Below are positions 22,401-25,646 of a DNA stretch of 25,646 nt, in pieces (the stretch's first letter is position 1; each line of letters opens with the position of its first letter). The notes under the pieces were generated by a model. That model ran no database searches, was not told where the DNA came from, and saw only the letters and a list, made by a program, of their open reading frames with translations. Source of the DNA: JAMOAW01 sp039908535. GTDB taxonomy: Bacteria > Pseudomonadota > Magnetococcia > Magnetococcales > JADFZT01. Position numbers and translations under genes: made by a program. The stretch spans positions 1 to 25,646 of the forward strand of contig JAMOAW010000059.1 of the NCBI GenBank assembly GCA_039908535.1, read 5' to 3'.

Positions 22401-23505
22401 ATCGTTGAATCTTCCAACTCGAATTGTGAGCGTTAATGGCGCGGTCAATTTTCCTGATGACTATCCATTGGAAGAGAATATGCGCGTCAGTGATCTGCTG
22501 CGTGCAGCCAATCACTTAACCGAACCAGCTTATACACTTGGGGCAGAAATTACGCGCACGTCCATTGTGGACAAAAAAATACGCCAAGCTGATCATATTC
22601 CATTGGACTTAGCGGCCATTCTTAAAGGGGATCCCACCGCTGATATACTTTTACACCCCTATGATGTCCTACGAATCACAAAGATCACCCAATGGAATGA
22701 TCTTCAATATGTCAAATTAGATGGAAAATTACGCTTTCCAGGTGAATATTCCATTCGCGATGGGGAGACTCTCCGAGAGGTAATTTCTCGCGCTGGCGGC
22801 ATGCTTCCGCAAGCTTATCCAGATGGATCGGTATTCTTGCGCCTTAATTTAAAAGAAAAGGAAGCAGAACAGATCAATAAACTGACGACCCGTCTGCAGA
22901 GTGAACTTCTATTAACTCTTTCAGCAAATATTAACAATAACAATATAAATAATAATGACAAAGAGGGCAATGCAATGATAATCAAAGCTGGATTAATGCA
23001 AAGCCTTATTAGTCAATTGCAATCGGTTCAACCACAAGGACGGTTGGCGATTGATTTGACCAACCATCTGCGCGGAGCTACCGAAGGTGAGCCAGACTCT
23101 CCTGATATCTTTTTACGTAACGGTGATACCCTTTACATTCCACCTATCCCCAATGAGGTCACGGTCATTGGGGAAGTCAACTATTCGACATCCCATCTTT
23201 TCCAACCGAACCAAGATGTTAACGATTATATCAACCTCAGTGGAGGATATACCAACCGAGCAGCACCTGATCAAACCTATGTTGTAAAAGCCAACGGCCA
23301 AGTTATTCCACTCAAATCCAGAAGTGCCTTAGGTTTGGCTTGGTTTCAACTCGGTAAAAGGGTGAATGTCCAACCAGGAGATACCATTGTTGTTCCAATG
23401 GAGATTGACAAAACCCCCACCTTTACTTTGATCAAAGAGGTGACCGATATCCTTTATAATCTAGCTGTGACTGCGGCCACAATTCATACTGTGGGAGGTA
23501 TTTAA
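19468..23505 (+). CDS. Giant polysaccharide export protein (Wza-like) with about nine SLBB domains
   Basis: A 1345-residue secreted protein. Residues 1-31 form a signal peptide ending QQAAG, with no lipobox cysteine. A low-complexity linker contains DSSDK repeats (about 101-120). A Poly_export domain (about 155-230) begins MDYILGPGDTIEVQLSG. Repeated SLBB beta-grasp domains start near 233, 320, 402, 515, 629, 745, 987, 1081 and 1231, each marked by a G-x-V-x-x-P-G-x-Y-like turn (for example GDVLKPGSY, GHVRFPGDY, GKLRFPGEY). A 150-residue Ser/Asn/Gln linker separates the sixth and seventh. Wza itself is about 380 residues with few SLBB domains. The family forms the outer-membrane/periplasmic channel for capsule or exopolysaccharide export. 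The C-terminal ILYNLAVTAATIHTV could be the outer-membrane helix. No Wzc, Wzx, Wzy or glycosyltransferase is in the window. Confidence 0.88.
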   Translation: MNRIFSRFFRFTPLFFFLVTFCLISFSQQAAGISVTELKNLPPDEAKEILNSMSADERQQLLGSMPPSTPPPAVQESTPEPKIEQKVIKEKKIIKAIPEENKDSSDKDSSDKDSSDKDSSISKTKKTPPLELFGSNIFSDTDSTFAPTTLIPVPMDYILGPGDTIEVQLSGKQIIKHSLAIDRDGIIIFPGIGPIPLAGVRFQELKGIIQNLIDQKLISTQIDHITLGTLRSIRVFIVGDVLKPGSYTISALSTMTNALFSGGGITPIGSLRNVQLKRNDQLITTLDLYDVLLHGDTSADVRLQGGDIIFVPPIGETIHISGEVKRPAIYELKNEQNIEQILALAGGVQPTAYPKRVQVERIDQNSKRIVLDLDITDPQQLTTTVQDGDKLHVLSILTQQKVIVTLKGNVLRPGAYQWHKGLRLTDIIPSITELPPQTDLSYLLINRLNAITGQQELFSTRLDVALTNKSSLANIPLQPEDTITVFALSENRASTIQPDIQTLRNQARYGHQEQIVFSIGHLRSPGAYPFYSGMRLNNLLEASAHIKPNADMTYALLIRSTSDGVIDPLATIKVNLNQALKKGNSADNPLLRPGDQLLIFESNQSRHTYLQPIIRDFKQQAGMDSMAKIVQVLGHVRFPDEYPYHTNMRLTNLLEASAYLKSNADRSYALLFRNNKDGVIDPMATLAINLNRAIEQDSSPDNPLLRPGDRLLIFEANEDRNIILQPFIKELNLQSRVGFLEQTVKISGHVRFPGDYPYIQKATLLDFITTTAQILPGVDKEYGLILRFNDKAIATPISFQLSKMLTKNDEKSNILLQAMDQIILFKDSSGILNGTIARQEIEKNSMNSSEVGNSLKPESKDTQLIDLKTSTSLKKHQNTNTGKTSTSEQNSEQNSEQNPEQDPDSKSIKSLPTTSHIASNKIDDKNTDFKIMDETLDPFLQKLKLKSETAQHELITRPAAISRTELLKPVLYIMRQQASLNLPTRIVSVNGAVNFPDDYPLEENMRVSDLLRAANHLTEPAYTLGAEITRTSIVDKKIRQADHIPLDLAAILKGDPTADILLHPYDVLRITKITQWNDLQYVKLDGKLRFPGEYSIRDGETLREVISRAGGMLPQAYPDGSVFLRLNLKEKEAEQINKLTTRLQSELLLTLSANINNNNINNNDKEGNAMIIKAGLMQSLISQLQSVQPQGRLAIDLTNHLRGATEGEPDSPDIFLRNGDTLYIPPIPNEVTVIGEVNYSTSHLFQPNQDVNDYINLSGGYTNRAAPDQTYVVKANGQVIPLKSRSALGLAWFQLGKRVNVQPGDTIVVPMEIDKTPTFTLIKEVTDILYNLAVTAATIHTVGGI
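19771..19827 (+). repeat. 15-bp tandem repeat (DSSDK units) in the SLBB gene
   Basis: AAAGACTCTTCCGAC is repeated three times exactly, with a fourth copy of 12 bp. It encodes (K)DSSD-type units in the linker after the signal peptide. The 15-bp unit keeps frame, so changes in copy number would only change linker length. Confidence 0.95.
21010..21618 (+). repeat. Duplicated SLBB module inside the exporter gene
   Basis: Residues 515-603 (21010-21276) and 629-717 (21352-21618) are both exactly 89 codons and about 60% identical by hand alignment. They share MRLxNLLEASA, DGVIDPxAT and DNPLLRPGDxLLIFE. The other SLBB domains in the protein are much more different from each other. This points to a relatively recent internal duplication that lengthened the periplasmic part. 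Confidence 0.85.
22129..22176 (+). repeat. 12-bp tandem repeat (EQNS units) in the SLBB gene
   Basis: Four copies of GAACAAAATTCT-like units, the last two diverged, encode EQNS-EQNS-EQNP-EQDP in the long hydrophilic linker between the sixth and seventh SLBB domains. Like the 15-bp repeat it preserves frame. Confidence 0.9.
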
Positions 23506-23597
23506 TAATATTTATCCAATTTATTGAGTTTTTTGTTAAGTGGAAGCCTCTCCTAGTTCGATTCATTCTACGGGGTGGTTGGTTTTTATTTTTACCG

Positions 23598-25529
23598 TTG
23601 GCACTTGTATGCCTCACATGGTTCATCCTGTCGAATCCAAAAAAAATGGCACCGATGCCGCATCCTTCTCAAATGGCTTCGGTGCCTATGGTGCAATTAA
23701 TGGACGCAATTCGCACCAGTTTACAGACAGGAGCTCCCATTCAAAACCATTTTCAGCAAATCAACGACCTCCAATCGCACGATCCATTTTTCTCTCAACC
23801 CAAATTGGGACAAATTTATCTGACCTTATTTCAAGCAAATCTCCGACCTTTGCGTTGGGGAAGTCAATTAGGCGATATCCATACAACCCTCGACCACCTG
23901 ATTGATAAACTCCGCCACTTTAAACACTTTAAACAATTTCAGATAGAAAACCCGAAAACAGTCCGAATACTATTAGAGATTGTCACCTCTGAAACACCGG
24001 TCGACATAAATTTGGTTTATTTAACTCATGACTTTTCCGAACGCCGTTTTGAACCAGGGATAACAGGTATCAAAGCCCGATTTCAGCATAAAACCACCTA
24101 TTATATGCCCACGGATGCTGTCACGTTAAGCCATCTTGATTTAGAACAGGCACTCAATCATCTGGCACTAAAGATGGGAATTGCCAAAAAAGATCAACCG
24201 ATTGAAGAGCGTATCCAACACATGTTGGAACTTCCTATCGAATATTCCATCCTGAAAAGCCAAGCCTTTATTACCTTCCAGGATCAAGTCCTACCTCTAT
24301 ACCGTGGTCTTCCCGCCCCTTTTTTGGCAACCAAGGAGATGTTACAAAAAAAAACATCCATGGCTATAGATTGGCTGGTCAAAAATATGCGACCGGATGG
24401 ACGATTTCTCTATTATTATGATCCAATTAGGGATAGCGAACTAGATCATTCTCATTCAGATGATCCCAATTATTATAACATTCTTCGCCATAGCGGTGGC
24501 ATTTTATTACTGTTATCTCACTATCAAAACACCAAAGAGTCTCGTTATCTTTTAGCTGCCCAGAAGGCGATCGTATTTTTAGTTAAACAGATCCATAAGC
24601 CAAAAGAGTTTGACTCTGAAGAGAACACAAAAACGCATAAACCGGTTTGTTTTGTTTTTTTTAACCAAAAAGCCAAATTAGGTGGCAGCGGCCTCGCATT
24701 GGCTGCGTTGGCGCGTCTTCATCAACTAAGCGGGGAGCACCGTTATGATTCACAAATGGCGTGTCTTGCCCAACATATTCTTACGCAGATAGACCCAGAT
24801 GGAGAGATGATTGGCTATTATTTACATCCAAAATATAACGGTGGTGCCCCTCTTATTCATCCGACCAAAGAGGAGAAAAAGGCTCTTTTCTCTTTTTATT
24901 ATCCAGGAGAAGCTCTCTTAGGAATGGCATTATACGCCCAATTAAAGGATATCGATCCCACATTACAAAAAGAGATCCACCATGGAGCCCGTCGCGCTTT
25001 ACATTTTTTGATCCATCTACGTCCACAACGATACCCAGAACTATTTCCCACACTACCAGCCGATGGTTGGCTGATGCAGGCCATTGAAACTTGGTGGGAG
25101 GAGCCACAATTTCGAGAGAATTCTTGGCTGGATTTTGTTTTTGCGGATGCCCAAAAGATGGTAGATCATATGTATACTCCAGGAGAGACCCCTTACGAAG
25201 AGTACCCGGGGAGTTTTTATTATCAGTTTGGCGATCAGGGCTATCCAGATGCCGCTCGTGCCGAAGGGTTGATCGCTGCTTATTATCTCGCCAAAAAGGC
25301 CCATCGTCCCCAGCTTGCCGCCCAATTTTTAAAAGCTTCTGAACAGGTCATGCGCTCCCTTCTCCCTCTTTTTATCACAGAAGAGTCCGCCTATGCGCAT
25401 CGAAATCCGCAAAAAAGTGTCGGAGCCATACGCTTTAAACTCACCCGGCAATGGATTCGCGTAGATTCGGTTCAACATGCGGCCAGCTTTTTACTTCGAT
25501 TTTTACCTGTTTATGGTTCACCGAAGTAA
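23598..25529 (+). CDS. Membrane-anchored protein with probable alpha/alpha-toroid (six-hairpin glycosidase-like) domain
   Basis: A protein of 643 or more residues that I cannot name. The C-terminal two thirds (about 250-640) look like an (alpha/alpha)6 toroid: MAIDWLVKNMRPDGRFLYYYDP, NYYNILRHSGGILLLL, GGSGLALAALARLH, SFYYPGEALLGMALYAQL and a late ARAEGLIAAYYLAKKA. This pattern is shared with C5-epimerase, AGE and lyase-type carbohydrate enzymes. Residues about 120-200 (ILLEIVTSETPV, EPGITGIKARF, YYMPTDAV, LDLEQALNHLALKMGI) weakly recall the AMMECR1 fold. The TTG start at 23598 is uncertain: the frame stays open back to the SLBB stop at 23505, and that extra part plus the head forms a good membrane segment (GGWFLFLPLALVCLTWFILS), but no ATG/GTG/TTG start is seen there. 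It is 92 bp after the SLBB gene, so a polysaccharide-modifying role is inferred. Its stop codon lies in repeat copy F. Confidence 0.65.
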   Translation: MALVCLTWFILSNPKKMAPMPHPSQMASVPMVQLMDAIRTSLQTGAPIQNHFQQINDLQSHDPFFSQPKLGQIYLTLFQANLRPLRWGSQLGDIHTTLDHLIDKLRHFKHFKQFQIENPKTVRILLEIVTSETPVDINLVYLTHDFSERRFEPGITGIKARFQHKTTYYMPTDAVTLSHLDLEQALNHLALKMGIAKKDQPIEERIQHMLELPIEYSILKSQAFITFQDQVLPLYRGLPAPFLATKEMLQKKTSMAIDWLVKNMRPDGRFLYYYDPIRDSELDHSHSDDPNYYNILRHSGGILLLLSHYQNTKESRYLLAAQKAIVFLVKQIHKPKEFDSEENTKTHKPVCFVFFNQKAKLGGSGLALAALARLHQLSGEHRYDSQMACLAQHILTQIDPDGEMIGYYLHPKYNGGAPLIHPTKEEKKALFSFYYPGEALLGMALYAQLKDIDPTLQKEIHHGARRALHFLIHLRPQRYPELFPTLPADGWLMQAIETWWEEPQFRENSWLDFVFADAQKMVDHMYTPGETPYEEYPGSFYYQFGDQGYPDAARAEGLIAAYYLAKKAHRPQLAAQFLKASEQVMRSLLPLFITEESAYAHRNPQKSVGAIRFKLTRQWIRVDSVQHAASFLLRFLPVYGSPK

Positions 25530-25640
25530 AATTTTACGTTAATTGAAACTCAATAATTTATTGCTTTGGCGTAACCGTTCATATATTAATAAAAAAAAGG
25601 GGTCTGGGGGATTGCCCCCAGGGTTTTGCTTTTGACTTTG
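25517..25640 (-). repeat. Dispersed repeat, copy F (inverted partner of the 13.64 kb copy)
   Basis: It starts in the last codons of the preceding gene with TTCACCGAAG, then the palindrome GTAAAATTTTAC (25526-25537), AATTGAAACTCAAT, GTAACCGTTC (25571-25580), eight A, and the CTGGGGG-ATTG-CCCCCAG hairpin (about 25604-25621) with GGTTTTGCTTTTG. It is the reverse complement of copy D. On the plus strand the hairpin is followed by GGGTTTT and can end the exopolysaccharide transcript. Confidence 0.85.
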
Positions 25641-25646
25641 CTTTTG

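Overview
This 25.6 kb window looks like a chromosomal segment of a Gram-negative proteobacterium. It carries a periplasmic lytic transglycosylase, a Wza-type polysaccharide exporter, an rpsF-priB-rpsR ribosomal/primosome operon with a DUF2232 membrane gene before rplI, an RlmD-type rRNA methyltransferase and a bifunctional ArgJ. priB between rpsF and rpsR is a beta/gammaproteobacterial arrangement, whereas DUF2232 between rpsR and rplI is familiar from alphaproteobacteria. That mixture, together with the many G/C-run hairpin repeats, would suit a deep-branching lineage such as Magnetococcales; this placement is inference only. Base composition is moderate, with AT-rich intergenic regions and long G/C homopolymer runs.

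Layout. (1) 161-1535: a CRISPR array of 19 apparently identical 36-bp repeats and 18 spacers of 36-43 bp, with no cas genes in the window. Read on the minus strand the repeat ends in ATTGAAGC, which resembles a type III / type I crRNA handle, so the leader is probably at 1536-1760. Several spacers translate into phage-like protein motifs. (2) 2054-3590 (minus): lytic transglycosylase and PgeF, overlapping by 8 nt. (3) 3601-6654 (plus): promoter, structured leader, rpsF-priB-rpsR-DUF2232-rplI. S6 has an acidic tail and S18 an unusually long Gly/Ala/Arg-rich head. (4) 6865-8058 (plus): a cation/proton antiporter. (5) 8059-8402: a convergent AT-rich gap with two perfect DnaA boxes. (6) 8403-9719 (minus): rlmD. 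(7) 10038-11291 (plus): a DUF4340 protein bracketed by inverted copies of a hairpin repeat. (8) 11599-13501 (plus): argJ and an overlapping HAD phosphatase. (9) 13822-17502 (minus): a fused 5-oxoprolinase/hydantoinase. (10) 17602-19135 (minus): a broken response regulator, an OmpR-type regulator and an HPt protein, with no histidine kinase present. (11) 19468-25529 (plus): a very large multi-SLBB polysaccharide export protein and a membrane-anchored protein with a probable alpha/alpha-toroid domain, which look like the start of an exopolysaccharide locus.

A family of modular intergenic repeats runs through the right two thirds. It has three parts: a CTGGGGG/CCCCCAG hairpin followed by T-runs, a GGGGGCGG/CCGCCCCC hairpin, and a short GCCC-N3-GGGC module. 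The copies sit at gene ends and resemble bidirectional terminators. Two copies supply the stop codon and last codons of the neighbouring gene. One about 105-bp version occurs as an inverted pair (13.64 kb and 25.5 kb) whose internal palindrome shows a compensatory G:C to A:T change. Together with the CRISPR spacers, these repeats are the most unusual content; I see no clearly new multi-gene defence or biosynthetic system in the protein-coding genes.
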